Source: Salinarimonas soli (GTDB lineage Bacteria; Pseudomonadota; Alphaproteobacteria; Rhizobiales; Beijerinckiaceae). Taken from it: a DNA stretch of 46,164 bases. This document shows positions 32,392 through 40,676 of this stretch, in pieces (the first letter of the stretch is position 1; every line of letters starts with the position of its first letter). The translations under genes and the position numbers were made by a program. The stretch lies in the NCBI RefSeq assembly GCF_008386575.1, contig NZ_VUOA01000019.1, positions 374,979-421,142 of the forward strand, read 5' to 3'. Under the pieces are notes generated by a model that saw only the letters and a program-made list of their open reading frames with translations, did no database searches and was not told where the DNA came from.

Positions 32392-33392
32392 GCGTAGCGC
32401 AGCCGCTGGCCGATCCCGAGGCGGTGCGCCTTGGCCAGCATGGCGTGGCCAAGCGCGATGTCGGACAGCGAGAGGCCTCGGTGCCAGAACAGGTTGGTCT
32501 CGTCCTCGGATTCACGGCCGGGCTTCAGGCCGGCCACGATCTGCCCCATCTCGGCGTGAAGGGTCGTCTCCGACAGCTTGCCCGTCTCGACATGGGCGCG
32601 AAGGGAGCCGAGCTGACCTGTCTTGCACTGGCCCCAGTCGTCGACCACGAGCTTCGTCATGATATCGGTGAGCGACAGCTCGACCGCGCTCATGGTGCCG
32701 TAGGGCACGACGAAGGCGCCGGGCTTGATCCACGCGGTCTTGAGCATCGGCTCCGGCTGCAGGAGGCGCGACGCCTCGACCACGATGTCGGCGCCCTCGA
32801 CGCAGGACCGCCAGTCCTCGGTCGCCCGCACAGGCTTGCCGAGATCCCTCGACAGGCGCTCCGCGAAGGCGTCACGGCTTTCCGGGCGCCTCGAATGCAC
32901 GCGGATCTCGTCGAAGTCGAAGAGGTGGTCGAGCAGCCGCACGTTCCAATAGGCGGTGCCCCGCGCGCCCACGTGACCGAGCACCTTGGAGCCCTTGCGG
33001 GCGAGGTGCTTGGCGCCGATCGCGGTCACGGCGCCGGTGCGCATGTCGGTCAGGTGGCTGCCGTCCACGATGGCGGTCGGCACCCCCGTGGCGGGATCCA
33101 TCAGGAGGAGGATGCCCATCTCCGAGGGGAGCCCGTGCTTGTAGTTGTCGACATAGTCGCCGATCACCTTCACGCCGGCCCGGTTGATCGGCGCGCGAAA
33201 CGAGCCGCGCAGCACGTTGAAATGGCCGTGGACATTCTTGTCCGGGACGAGATGCATCCGCGGCTCGATGACGGTCTCGCCGCGTCCCTGGGCCGCGAGG
33301 CCGTCCTCCACCGCGGCGAGGATCTCGTCGTCGGTGAGCTCCAGGGCCTCCACGTCGAGGGCATTGAGGAAGTCGAGATACAATGCAGGCAC
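32388..33392 (-). CDS. Ornithine cyclodeaminase / mu-crystallin family protein
   Basis: Protein of 334 aa: an N-terminal substrate domain (DDEILAAVEDGLAAQGRGETVIEPRMHL, with DGSHLTDMRTGAVTAIGAKHLARKG) and a Rossmann NAD(P) domain. The dinucleotide loop is unusual: VLGHVGARGTAYWNVR instead of the common GxGxQA pattern. The family includes ornithine cyclodeaminase, alanine dehydrogenases, ketimine reductases and other imine-handling enzymes, so the substrate cannot be named. GTG 33392 is chosen because GAGGGGA lies upstream. The gene is coupled to the PhnD-like gene and converges on the lyase-transporter operon. Confidence 0.85.
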   Translation of the reverse strand: MPALYLDFLNALDVEALELTDDEILAAVEDGLAAQGRGETVIEPRMHLVPDKNVHGHFNVLRGSFRAPINRAGVKVIGDYVDNYKHGLPSEMGILLLMDPATGVPTAIVDGSHLTDMRTGAVTAIGAKHLARKGSKVLGHVGARGTAYWNVRLLDHLFDFDEIRVHSRRPESRDAFAERLSRDLGKPVRATEDWRSCVEGADIVVEASRLLQPEPMLKTAWIKPGAFVVPYGTMSAVELSLTDIMTKLVVDDWGQCKTGQLGSLRAHVETGKLSETTLHAEMGQIVAGLKPGRESEDETNLFWHRGLSLSDIALGHAMLAKAHRLGIGQRLRYA

Positions 33393-33941
33393 GTCGACGG
33401 TCCCCTCGGCCTCGTTATGCGGCCGCGATCTTCGGCGCGCCGCCAAGGGCGGTCAAGCGTCACGCCGAAGGGGGCCGGTCATTCGTCAGGTTCGGTGTCG
33501 GGCCCTCGCGTCCGCCTGCGCCGTGGTGCGCTGTCGGCTCGGCGAGGACCCGGGCGGCCTCTCGCCGAACCGACGGGCCGGGACGGAGGGCGCCTGGGGA
33601 AGAGATCGGTTGGACGTCGTCGGGCGCGCTAGGATCGCGGGGGGCGGCGACGGGATGGGACGGATGTTGCATACCCATGCAAGGTCTGGGTACCCTCTGC
33701 GCCGGTTCGTGGGGGAGGCCATGGGGCCGGTCGTGATCGAGGCTGCGCTCATGGGAGCCTTCTTGAAGACGGCGGAGGTCCAGCCGGGAGGTGGCGGTTC
33801 CTCGGACCGCCGCGAACCGCAGCCTCGTGCCGAGGCTGCCGGACTGCCCTCCCTGACGCGGGCCGCTGGCACGCAAGGGGTGACGTCTGACATGGGGAAG
33901 CCGGCGGTCGCACGATCCGGCTCGATGGGAGGGAGACCTGA
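33393..33941. other. 549-bp intergenic region between divergent genes, with one strong palindrome
   Basis: It separates the OCD-like gene (minus) from the SnoaL-like gene (plus). Open frames on both strands are present but lack homology, good start sites and coherent composition. The only clear signal is the palindrome at 33667-33682, reported separately. GGGAG lies 7 nt before ATG 33942. Confidence 0.5.
33667..33682. promoter_or_regulatory. Perfect palindrome TTGCAT-N4-ATGCAA, candidate GntR operator
   Basis: TTGCATACCCATGCAA is a perfect 6-4-6 inverted repeat. Its shape (T-x-x-x-A-T-A-C core) resembles operators of FadR/VanR-type GntR regulators, two of which are encoded at 43639 and 44304. 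A related site is at 34927. TTGCAT could also act as -35 with TACCCT (33691-33696) 18 nt downstream. Confidence 0.55.
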
Positions 33942-34925
33942 ATGGGCATGAGAGGATTCGATCCGGATTTCACGGATCTTCCCGACTACATCGTCAAGAT
34001 CACCGAGCGGATCTGGGAGGGCAGGGGGATCGGCCTGATCCGGCGCTGGTACTCGGACGACTGCCCCGTCCACACCACGATGGGGCCGTTCAGGGGCGCC
34101 GAGGCCATGGTGGCCGGGACGCTGGAGACCCTCAACGCGCTGCCCCAGCGCCGCCTGCTGCCCGAGGACGTCATCTGGTCGGGCAACGAGACCGACGGCT
34201 TCCTCTCGTCCCACCGCCTCATCTGCCCGGGATCCCACAAGGGGGACGGGCCGCTCGGGCCCCCGACCGGCCGGCCCGTCGTCGTCCGGGCCATCGCCGA
34301 TTGCTTCTGCATCGAGAACCGGATCGTCGAGGAATGGCTCATCCGGGACACGGCGGGGCTCCTGGCTCAGATCGGCGTCGATGCGGTCGAGTACGCCGCC
34401 CGGCTCGCCGAGGCGGACGTGGCGCGGGGCAAGGGGCCCTGGCACCTGGACGAGGCCGCGAGGCTCCGTGACGAGGGCGGCTTCCGGCCGCCGGTGCATC
34501 AAGACCATCCGGCGGCGGCCCTGGCCCGCGACACCCTGAACGCGATTTGGCGGGCCGACCTCGACGTGGTCGGACGGGTGTACCACCCGGCCTGCAGCGT
34601 CCACCTGCCGGGCTTTCGCACGGCCTACGGCCACGAGCAGCTCTACGAGTTCCTGTTCGGCTATCTCGCGGCCTTCCCGGATGCGCGGATCGCCATCGAG
34701 CACTCGATCGCGCGCGACGATCCCGGCCACCCGACGCGGGTCGCCACCCGCTGGTGGCTCACCGGTACGCATAGCGGCTACGGCGCCTTCGGCCCGCCGA
34801 GCGGGGCCACCGTCCTCGCGCTGTTCATCAACCATGCCCACGTCGTCGACGGCCGGATCCGCGAGGAGTGGGTGCTCGTCGACGAGGTTGCAGTCCGCAA
34901 GCAGATCGCCCTCCATCGCGGCTAG
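33942..34925 (+). CDS. Tandem SnoaL-like (NTF2-fold) protein
   Basis: Protein of 327 aa made of two SnoaL/polyketide-cyclase-like alpha+beta barrels, about residues 10-140 (WYSDDCPVHTTMGPFRGAEAMVAGTLETLNALP) and about 180-320 (VGRVYHPACSVHLPGFRTAYGHEQLYEFLFGYLAAFPDARIAIEH), each with the typical conserved Trp/His-rich pocket (VATRWWLTGTH). No signal peptide. Such tandem proteins occur beside sugar-type ABC transporters and probably act on the imported compound, for example as an aldol-type cyclase, isomerase or ester-handling enzyme. The substrate is unknown. Confidence 0.82.
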   Translation: MGMRGFDPDFTDLPDYIVKITERIWEGRGIGLIRRWYSDDCPVHTTMGPFRGAEAMVAGTLETLNALPQRRLLPEDVIWSGNETDGFLSSHRLICPGSHKGDGPLGPPTGRPVVVRAIADCFCIENRIVEEWLIRDTAGLLAQIGVDAVEYAARLAEADVARGKGPWHLDEAARLRDEGGFRPPVHQDHPAAALARDTLNAIWRADLDVVGRVYHPACSVHLPGFRTAYGHEQLYEFLFGYLAAFPDARIAIEHSIARDDPGHPTRVATRWWLTGTHSGYGAFGPPSGATVLALFINHAHVVDGRIREEWVLVDEVAVRKQIALHRG

Positions 34926-34926
34926 C

Positions 34927-34954
34927 TTGCATACGATTGCAGCTTTGCTAGCAT
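34927..34954 (+). promoter_or_regulatory. Candidate promoter with GntR-like site, upstream of the ABC binding protein
   Basis: TTGCAT (34927-34932), a 16-nt spacer and TAGCAT (34949-34954) form a sigma70-like promoter ending 23 nt before ATG 34978. The -35 is the first half of TTGCATACGATTGCAG (34927-34942), an imperfect copy of the palindrome at 33667 that shares TTGCATAC. Repression by a GntR protein would follow from that overlap. Confidence 0.5.
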
Positions 34955-34977
34955 CCCGCAAAACAGGGAGGGACCAC

Positions 34978-36291
34978 ATGGCCATCAACAGGCGTCAGCT
35001 GATCGGAACGGGACTCGGGGCGGGCGCGGCGCTCGCCTTGCCGAGGTTCGCCTTCGCGCAGGGCAAGCCGTTCGCCGGAACGACGGTGAACGTGCTCCTG
35101 CCGGTGGGGGCGCAGTTCCGGGCGCAGGAGAAGCGGTTCGCGCAGTTCGAGGCGGCGACGGGCATCAAGCCCGTCTACAATTACGTCCCCTACGGCCAGC
35201 TGCGCGACAAGATCGCCACCGAGGGGGTGGCGGGGTCCTCCACCTTCGACATCGTCTGCTACCAGGACAGCTGGGGCCCAGGCCTCGCCGTCTATCTCCA
35301 GCCCATCGACGATCGGCTGCAGCGCGACGGCATCAGCATGGACCGCTACCCGCAGGCCTACCGGCAGGGCAGCCAGATCGAGGGGAAGACCGTGGGCCTG
35401 CCCGTGCGCGGGCACCCGCAGATGCTGTTCTACCGCAAGGACCTTCTCGACCAGGCCGGCGTCCAGCCCCCCAAGAGCTGGGACGAGCTCGTCACCGTGG
35501 CCGACGCCGTGCAGAAGAAATCCGGCATTCCGGGCGTCGCCATGTATTACGGCAAGGGCAATGGCGGCCAGAACCTCTTCCTGTGGCTCAACCATCTCTG
35601 GGGCGCGGGCGGCGACATCTTCACGCCGGACTACAAGACGACGCGGTTCAACGAGCCCGTGGCCGTGGAGGCGACGCAGCGCTATCTCGACTACCTCCTC
35701 AAGCACAAGGTCGCGGCGCCCGGCTCCGTCCAGTTCGTGGAGGCCGACGCCGTCAACTCGGTCGCTCAGGGCAACTCGGCCATGGTGATGGTGTGGTGGT
35801 GGGTCTATCCGCAGCTCACGGGCGGTCAGTCCACCCTCAAGCCCGAGCAGGTGGCCTTCGCGCCGATGCCGCGCTACGCGCCCGACAAGCCCGCCTCCTA
35901 CGCCCTGTCGCTGCCCTTCGCGATCTGGGCCAACTCGAAGAGCAAGGACGCCGCCTGGGAGTTCATGAAGTGGGTGTCGAGCCCCGGGCTCGAGGTCGAC
36001 TGCGCCACGGACAAGACGGACAAGGATACGGCCGACATCGTGGTGACCCACCGGGCGAGCTTCCTCGACCCGCGGGTGAACGAGGTCAATAACGGGCTGC
36101 ACCGCGTCGCGGCGCAAAGCCTGGAGGGCTCCCGCATCATGCCGCAGCTCAAGGAATGGCCGCAGATCGCCGCCGTCCTGGAGAACACGATCTCGGAGCT
36201 TGCCACCGGCACGAAGCCCGTCAAGGCGGGGCTCGACGGGGCGGCGCAGGAAGCCGACCGCATCCTGCGCCGGGCGGGCCGCCGGACCTGA
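34978..36291 (+). CDS. Sugar-type (family 1) ABC substrate-binding protein, Tat-type signal
   Basis: Protein of 437 aa. NRRQLIGTGLGAGAALALPRFAFAQG (about 3-28) is a twin-arginine-like signal. The mature part is a family-1 extracellular binding protein of the MalE/UgpB group (FEAATGIKPVYNYVPYGQLRDKI, GLPVRGHPQMLFYRKDLLDQAGV, FAIWANSKSKDAAWEFMKWV). The ligand is probably a sugar, glycoside or polyol, not deducible further. GGGAGGG precedes ATG 34978. A stem-loop separates it from the permease genes, which usually keeps binding-protein mRNA more abundant. Confidence 0.92.
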   Translation: MAINRRQLIGTGLGAGAALALPRFAFAQGKPFAGTTVNVLLPVGAQFRAQEKRFAQFEAATGIKPVYNYVPYGQLRDKIATEGVAGSSTFDIVCYQDSWGPGLAVYLQPIDDRLQRDGISMDRYPQAYRQGSQIEGKTVGLPVRGHPQMLFYRKDLLDQAGVQPPKSWDELVTVADAVQKKSGIPGVAMYYGKGNGGQNLFLWLNHLWGAGGDIFTPDYKTTRFNEPVAVEATQRYLDYLLKHKVAAPGSVQFVEADAVNSVAQGNSAMVMVWWWVYPQLTGGQSTLKPEQVAFAPMPRYAPDKPASYALSLPFAIWANSKSKDAAWEFMKWVSSPGLEVDCATDKTDKDTADIVVTHRASFLDPRVNEVNNGLHRVAAQSLEGSRIMPQLKEWPQIAAVLENTISELATGTKPVKAGLDGAAQEADRILRRAGRRT

Positions 36292-36297
36292 CCTCGA

Positions 36298-36328
36298 GGC
36301 GGGGAGGGTGCCCGGCATCCTCCCCGCC
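36298..36328 (+). terminator. Intercistronic stem-loop between binding protein and permease genes
   Basis: GGCGGGGAGG (36298-36307) and CCTCCCCGCC (36319-36328) form a perfect 10-bp stem with an 11-nt loop, 7 nt after the stop of the binding-protein gene. There is no U-run, so it more likely protects the upstream mRNA or attenuates read-through than fully terminates. Confidence 0.55.
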
Positions 36329-36352
36329 CGCCGCTTCGAAGGGTGGGGCCGG

Positions 36353-37231
36353 ATGCACGATCGCGTTCTCAAATATTGGCTGATCGCTCCGGCCCTCCTG
36401 GTCATCGCCGGAACGCTGCTCTACCCGCTCGTCTCTGGGCTCTGGTACTCGCTCCACGAGTGGAAGCTGTCCGACAGCCCCGCGCTCGGGCCCTTCGTGG
36501 GGCTCGGGAACTACGTGGTCGCGGTCAGCGACGACCCCGACCTGCTCAACAGCGGCCGGGTGACGCTGATCTTCACCGTCCTGTCGGTCGTCTGCACGCT
36601 GTCGGTCGCCATGGGGCTCGCCGTTCTCCTGTCGGGCAACGGCCGGCTGGAGGTGAACGCCCGGACCCTGCTCGTCATCCCCTTCGCGATGTCGCCGGCG
36701 CTCGTCGGGGTGTCCTGGCGCTTCCTGCTCAATCCCGAGTTCGGCGGCTTTTCCGCCCTCATCGGGGCGCTCGTGCCGGGCCTGAAGGGCGCCTCGTTCC
36801 TCGCCGATCCGACGCTCGCCATGGCTGCGCTCATCCTGTGCGACGTGTGGCACTCCGCGCCCTATTTCATGCTCATGTTCATCGGCGCGCTCGCCTCCCT
36901 CCCGCAGGAGACCGTCGAGGCGGCGCAGGTCGACGGAGCCTCGCGGATCCGACTGTTCTTCGAGATCGTCCTGCCGCAGCTCAAGCCGGTGCTCGCCATC
37001 GCCGTCCTCCTGAAGATCATCTTCTCCCTGAAGGTTCTCGACCAGGTGATCACGCTGACCAACGGCGGCCCGGGCACCTCGACGGAGACGCTGGCGCACT
37101 TCATCTACCAGACCGCCTTCCGCTGGTACGACGTCGGCTACGCGGCGGCGACGGCCTATCTCCTGGCGGCCTGCATGGCGGTGTTCGCCGCGATCTATTT
37201 CCAGCTGATCACGGAGCGGCGTCCCGCATGA
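36353..37231 (+). CDS. ABC sugar permease (MalF/UgpA type)
   Basis: Inner-membrane protein of 292 aa with six predicted helices (first at KYWLIAPALLVIAGTLLYPLVSGLWYSL) and the EAA loop EAAQVDGASRIRLFFEIVLPQLKP, followed by TNGGPGTSTETLAHFIYQTAF, diagnostic of the sugar-permease subfamily. ATG 36353 follows GGGTGGGG. The stop overlaps the second permease gene (ATGA). Confidence 0.93.
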   Translation: MHDRVLKYWLIAPALLVIAGTLLYPLVSGLWYSLHEWKLSDSPALGPFVGLGNYVVAVSDDPDLLNSGRVTLIFTVLSVVCTLSVAMGLAVLLSGNGRLEVNARTLLVIPFAMSPALVGVSWRFLLNPEFGGFSALIGALVPGLKGASFLADPTLAMAALILCDVWHSAPYFMLMFIGALASLPQETVEAAQVDGASRIRLFFEIVLPQLKPVLAIAVLLKIIFSLKVLDQVITLTNGGPGTSTETLAHFIYQTAFRWYDVGYAAATAYLLAACMAVFAAIYFQLITERRPA

Positions 37232-38127
37232 CCGAAGGCTCCTCCCTGCCCGGCGCCATCGCCGCCGCGCCGCGCCCGACCCGGGCCGAGCCCGTGCGCC
37301 TGTCGTCTCGCTCCCGCAGGCGCATCGCCGGGGCCGCCCGGACGCTGACGATCCTGCTCGTGATCCTCGTGTTCTTCGGGCCCGTCGTGTGGATCATGCT
37401 CACGGCGTTGAAGCAGCCGCGCGACGTCTACAGCCTCAGCGTGATCTTCACGCCGACCCTGGACAATCTCCGGACGGCGTTCGCCTCGCCCTATTTCCTG
37501 GGCAGCCGCACCCTCAACAGCATCATCGTGACGACCGGGACCATCGTCCTGTCGCTGCCCATCGCGACGGCCGCGGCCTACGCCTTCTCGCGGTTTCGCT
37601 TCCCCGGCGGCAACGCATGGTCGCTCGGCGTGCTCGCGACCCAGTTCATCCCGCCCGTCATCATCATCATCCCGCTCTTCGTCGCCTTCCGCTCGGCGGG
37701 GCTCCTCGACACCCGGCTGGCGCTGATCATCGCCAACATGTCCTTCGTGGTCCCCTACTCGATCTGGATGATCAAAGGCTTCATCGACGCGATTCCCGCC
37801 GACATGGAGGAGGCCGCGCAGATCGACGGCGCCTCGCGGCTGCGGGCCATCTGGGACGTGGTCGTCCCCATGGCGATCCCCGGCATCGCGACGGCGGCGA
37901 TCTTCGCCTTCGTGGTGTCCTGGAACGAGTTCTTCTACGCGCTCGTCCTGTCGCGCCAGGACGCGGTGACCCTTCAGGTCGGCCTCATGGGGGCGCGCAC
38001 CGAGCGCGGCGACGCCTGGGAGATCATGGCGGCCATGGGCCTCGTGATCATCCTGCCGATGCTGGTCCTCTCCCGTTACGTGCAGAGATATTTCGTGGCC
38101 GGGCTGGTGTCCGGCTCGGTTCGGTAG
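37228..38127 (+). CDS. ABC sugar permease (MalG/UgpE type)
   Basis: Protein of 299 aa: a basic N-terminal tail (about 1-30), six helices and the EAA loop EEAAQIDGASRLRAIWDVVVPMAIPGI, ending SRYVQRYFVAGLVSGSVR as usual for the MalG group. ATG 37228 overlaps the first permease stop by 4 nt. Confidence 0.93.
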   Translation: MTEGSSLPGAIAAAPRPTRAEPVRLSSRSRRRIAGAARTLTILLVILVFFGPVVWIMLTALKQPRDVYSLSVIFTPTLDNLRTAFASPYFLGSRTLNSIIVTTGTIVLSLPIATAAAYAFSRFRFPGGNAWSLGVLATQFIPPVIIIIPLFVAFRSAGLLDTRLALIIANMSFVVPYSIWMIKGFIDAIPADMEEAAQIDGASRLRAIWDVVVPMAIPGIATAAIFAFVVSWNEFFYALVLSRQDAVTLQVGLMGARTERGDAWEIMAAMGLVIILPMLVLSRYVQRYFVAGLVSGSVR

Positions 38128-38135
38128 GAGGGGAC

Positions 38136-39212
38136 ATGGCATCCGTCGAGCTCGTCGGGGTCGAGAAGCGGTTCGGCTCCTTCTCCGCGTTACAGCACCT
38201 CGACCTGTCCGTCGCCGACGGCGAGTTCCTGGTTCTTCTCGGGCCTTCCGGCTGCGGCAAGACCACCACCATGCGGATGGTGGCGGGCCTGGAGGAGGCG
38301 ACGGCGGGCGAGATCCTGATCGGGGGCAGGCGGGTCAACGACGCGCTGCCGAAGGACCGGGACGTCGCCATGGTGTTCCAGAACTACGGCCTTTATCCGC
38401 ATATGAGCGTCGCCCAGAACATCGGCTATCCGCTCAAGGTGCGGGGCATCGGCGGACCCGACCGCGAGGGGCGCGTCAAGCGGGCGGCCGAGAAGGTGGA
38501 GCTCGGGCCGCTCCTGCACCGCAAGCCCCGGGAGCTCTCCGGCGGCCAGCGGCAGCGCGTCGCCCTGGCGCGGGCGATCGTGCGCACGCCGCAGGTCTTC
38601 CTCATGGACGAGCCGCTGTCCAACCTCGACGCGAAGCTGCGCGTCACCATGCGGGCCGAGATCAAGCATCTTCAGCACGAGCTCGGCGTCACGACGATCT
38701 ACGTCACCCACGACCAGATCGAGGCCATGACGCTGGCCCACCGGGTCGCGGTGATGAACGGCGGCGTCATCCAGCAACTCGACACGCCGGAGGCGATCTA
38801 CGACCGGCCGGCGAACCTGTTCGTGGCGGGCTTCATCGGCTCGCCGCCGATGAACCTGGTGCCGGGACGCATCGCGGGCGGCACCTTCCAGGCCCCCGGC
38901 ATCACCATCGCCGGCGCCTTCCCGGCGGCAGGCGGAGACGTGATTTTGGGCATCCGGTCCGAGGACGTGACGATCGCGGCTCCCGGCGAGGGCTCCATCG
39001 AGGGGCAGGTCTACGCGTCCGAGCTCACGGGAGAGGCGGTGCTCGTGACGGTGAGCGCCGGCGGGGCCCGGCTGATCGCGCGCGCGCCGCGATCCTTCCG
39101 CGGGGGCTTCGGCAGCCCGATCGCGCTGAACGTGGACGCTGGGAAGATCCACCTCTTCGACGAGGCCACGGGGCGGCGTATCGCGTTCGCCGACCGAAGC
39201 GACGGCGGCTAG
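38136..39212 (+). CDS. ABC sugar ATPase (MalK/UgpC type)
   Basis: Protein of 358 aa: Walker A GPSGCGKTT (36-44), Q-loop MVFQNYGLYPHMSV, signature LSGGQRQRV (134-142), Walker B VFLMDEPLSNLDAKLR, switch YVTHDQIEAMTLAHRV, and a C-terminal TOBE/OB domain (from about 240, with NLVPGRIAGG and LGIRSEDVTI). AGGAGGGG precedes ATG 38136. It is the last gene of the sugar-type transporter operon; no obvious terminator follows, only the palindrome TCGCGCGGCCGCGCGA at 39331-39346. Confidence 0.95.
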   Translation: MASVELVGVEKRFGSFSALQHLDLSVADGEFLVLLGPSGCGKTTTMRMVAGLEEATAGEILIGGRRVNDALPKDRDVAMVFQNYGLYPHMSVAQNIGYPLKVRGIGGPDREGRVKRAAEKVELGPLLHRKPRELSGGQRQRVALARAIVRTPQVFLMDEPLSNLDAKLRVTMRAEIKHLQHELGVTTIYVTHDQIEAMTLAHRVAVMNGGVIQQLDTPEAIYDRPANLFVAGFIGSPPMNLVPGRIAGGTFQAPGITIAGAFPAAGGDVILGIRSEDVTIAAPGEGSIEGQVYASELTGEAVLVTVSAGGARLIARAPRSFRGGFGSPIALNVDAGKIHLFDEATGRRIAFADRSDGG

Positions 39213-39361
39213 CACGGCTTGGGGCGGGAACGCCGAAATCCGCACGCTCGGCTCACCCAAGCTCAAACCCGGCGCTGGATCACGGTCCGCTGGCGCCGCG
39301 ATTCTCCCTCGCCGTGACCCCGACGGGCGATCGCGCGGCCGCGCGACGCGGACGGCGTCGC

Positions 39362-40225
39362 TCAGAGCGACTCGAAATGGCGCCGCATCCGCTCGGCGTC
39401 GGGCTCGATCCCTGTGAAGAGCTCGAAGGCCCGGACAGCCTGGAAGACGGCCATGCCGCTCCCGCCCATGGTCCGGCAGCCACGGGCCCGCGCCTCGCGA
39501 AGGAGCGCGGTCTCGATCGGGAGATAGATGATGTCGGCGACCCATTGCTCCGGGGTCAGGAGGTCCGGCGGGAGCGGCGTTCCGGGATGATCGGCCATGC
39601 CGACCGGCGTGGCGTTGACGATCCCCCGGGCTCCCGGCAGGGCCTGTGCCGCCTCGCCGATGCTCGCGCGATCCCGGCCGAAGCGACGCTCCAGCGCCTC
39701 GACGAGGGTCGCGGCGCGGGCCGGCTCCGGATCGACGATGGTGAGCCGCTCCACGCCGAGATCGAGGAGCGCGTGGGCCACGGCCGCGCCCGCGCCGCCG
39801 GCGCCGAGCTGGACCACGGCCTCGCGCGACGCGTCGCCGAGCTCGCGGCGGAAGCCCTCGGCGAAGCCCCAGCCGTCGGTGTTGTGCCCGATGCGGCGTC
39901 CCTCCCGGAACAGGACCGTGTTGACGGCCCCGAGCGCTGCCGCCTCCGGCGAGAGCTCGTCGAGGAGCGGAATCACGGCCTGCTTGCAGGGATGGGTGAT
40001 GTTGAGGCCCGTGAACCCCATGCGCTCGGCCGCCGTCACGAGATCGGGAAGCGCCGAGGCGTCGAGCCCCAGGGCGGTCAGGTCGATGAGCCTGTAGATC
40101 GTGCGCAGGCCGTGGCGGGCCCCCTCGCGCTCGTGCATGCGGGGCGTGCGCGAGGCCTGGACGCCGGCGCCGATGAGCCCGAGCAGGATCGGGGGCCAGT
40201 CCGAGGGGAGCGGTGCCTCAGGCAT
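39362..40225 (-). CDS. Quinate/shikimate-type dehydrogenase (AroE family)
   Basis: Protein of 287 aa, NAD(P)-dependent. The substrate motif reads ASRTPRMHEREG (Ser25/Thr27), where biosynthetic AroE has SxSxxxH; the SRT form is typical of catabolic quinate/shikimate dehydrogenases of the QsuD type. Catalytic Lys81 (THPCKQAV) and Asp117 (NTDGWGF) are present, and GAGGAGA (about 141-147) is the cofactor loop. It is coupled (8-nt overlap) to the dehydroquinase and lies behind a TRAP transporter, so it most likely oxidises imported quinate or shikimate rather than acting in aromatic biosynthesis. Confidence 0.87.
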   Translation of the reverse strand: MPEAPLPSDWPPILLGLIGAGVQASRTPRMHEREGARHGLRTIYRLIDLTALGLDASALPDLVTAAERMGFTGLNITHPCKQAVIPLLDELSPEAAALGAVNTVLFREGRRIGHNTDGWGFAEGFRRELGDASREAVVQLGAGGAGAAVAHALLDLGVERLTIVDPEPARAATLVEALERRFGRDRASIGEAAQALPGARGIVNATPVGMADHPGTPLPPDLLTPEQWVADIIYLPIETALLREARARGCRTMGGSGMAVFQAVRAFELFTGIEPDAERMRRHFESL

Positions 40226-40667
40226 CCGCGGCGCTCGCCAGAAGGTCGCGCATGGCGCGGACCGCCGTCGGGTAGCCGCGGGGGCCGAGCCCCGCGATCA
40301 CGGCCGTCGCGATGGGCGACACGTAGGAGCGGTGATAGATCGGCTCGCGCCGGTGGATGTTGCTCAGGTGGAGCTCCACGAGGGGCCCCGGGAACATCTT
40401 GAGGGCATCCATCAGGGCCATGGACGTGAAGGTGAAGGCGGCCGGGTTGACGATCAGCCCCGCCGCGCCCGCGTCGATGGCCTCGTGGACCCACTCGATG
40501 AGCTCGTATTCGCGGTTCGACTGGCGGAACACCAGCGGCGTCGATCCGGCCTCGGCCCGGCACATGGCCTCGATCTCGGCCAGGGTCGCGCGCCCATAGA
40601 TCGCGGGCTCGCGCGTGCCGAGGCGGTTGAGGTTCGGGCCGTTGAGGATGTGGATCGGCGCGGCCAT
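40218..40667 (-). CDS. aroQ: Type II 3-dehydroquinate dehydratase
   Basis: Protein of 149 aa, the usual size of dodecameric type II enzymes. It interconverts 3-dehydroquinate and 3-dehydroshikimate. Seen are NGPNLNRLGTREPAIYG (Tyr24, catalytic), IVNPAAFTFTS (Asn74) and ELHLSNIHRREPIYHRS (His100). The third motif is IHRREP where PHAREx is common, a mild deviation. With the adjacent QsuD-like dehydrogenase it forms a catabolic route towards protocatechuate; the dehydroshikimate dehydratase is not in the window. Confidence 0.93.
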   Translation of the reverse strand: MAAPIHILNGPNLNRLGTREPAIYGRATLAEIEAMCRAEAGSTPLVFRQSNREYELIEWVHEAIDAGAAGLIVNPAAFTFTSMALMDALKMFPGPLVELHLSNIHRREPIYHRSYVSPIATAVIAGLGPRGYPTAVRAMRDLLASAADA

Positions 40668-40676
40668 GATCGGCTC

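Noticed and set aside
33393-33941. Small coding genes in the 549-bp divergent region
   Set aside because: Frames on both strands lack good ribosome sites, homology or coherent residue composition. The region is better read as regulatory.
39331-39346. TCGCGCGGCCGCGCGA as a terminator
   Set aside because: It is a perfect palindrome with no loop in extremely GC-rich DNA and no U-run; it could equally be chance.
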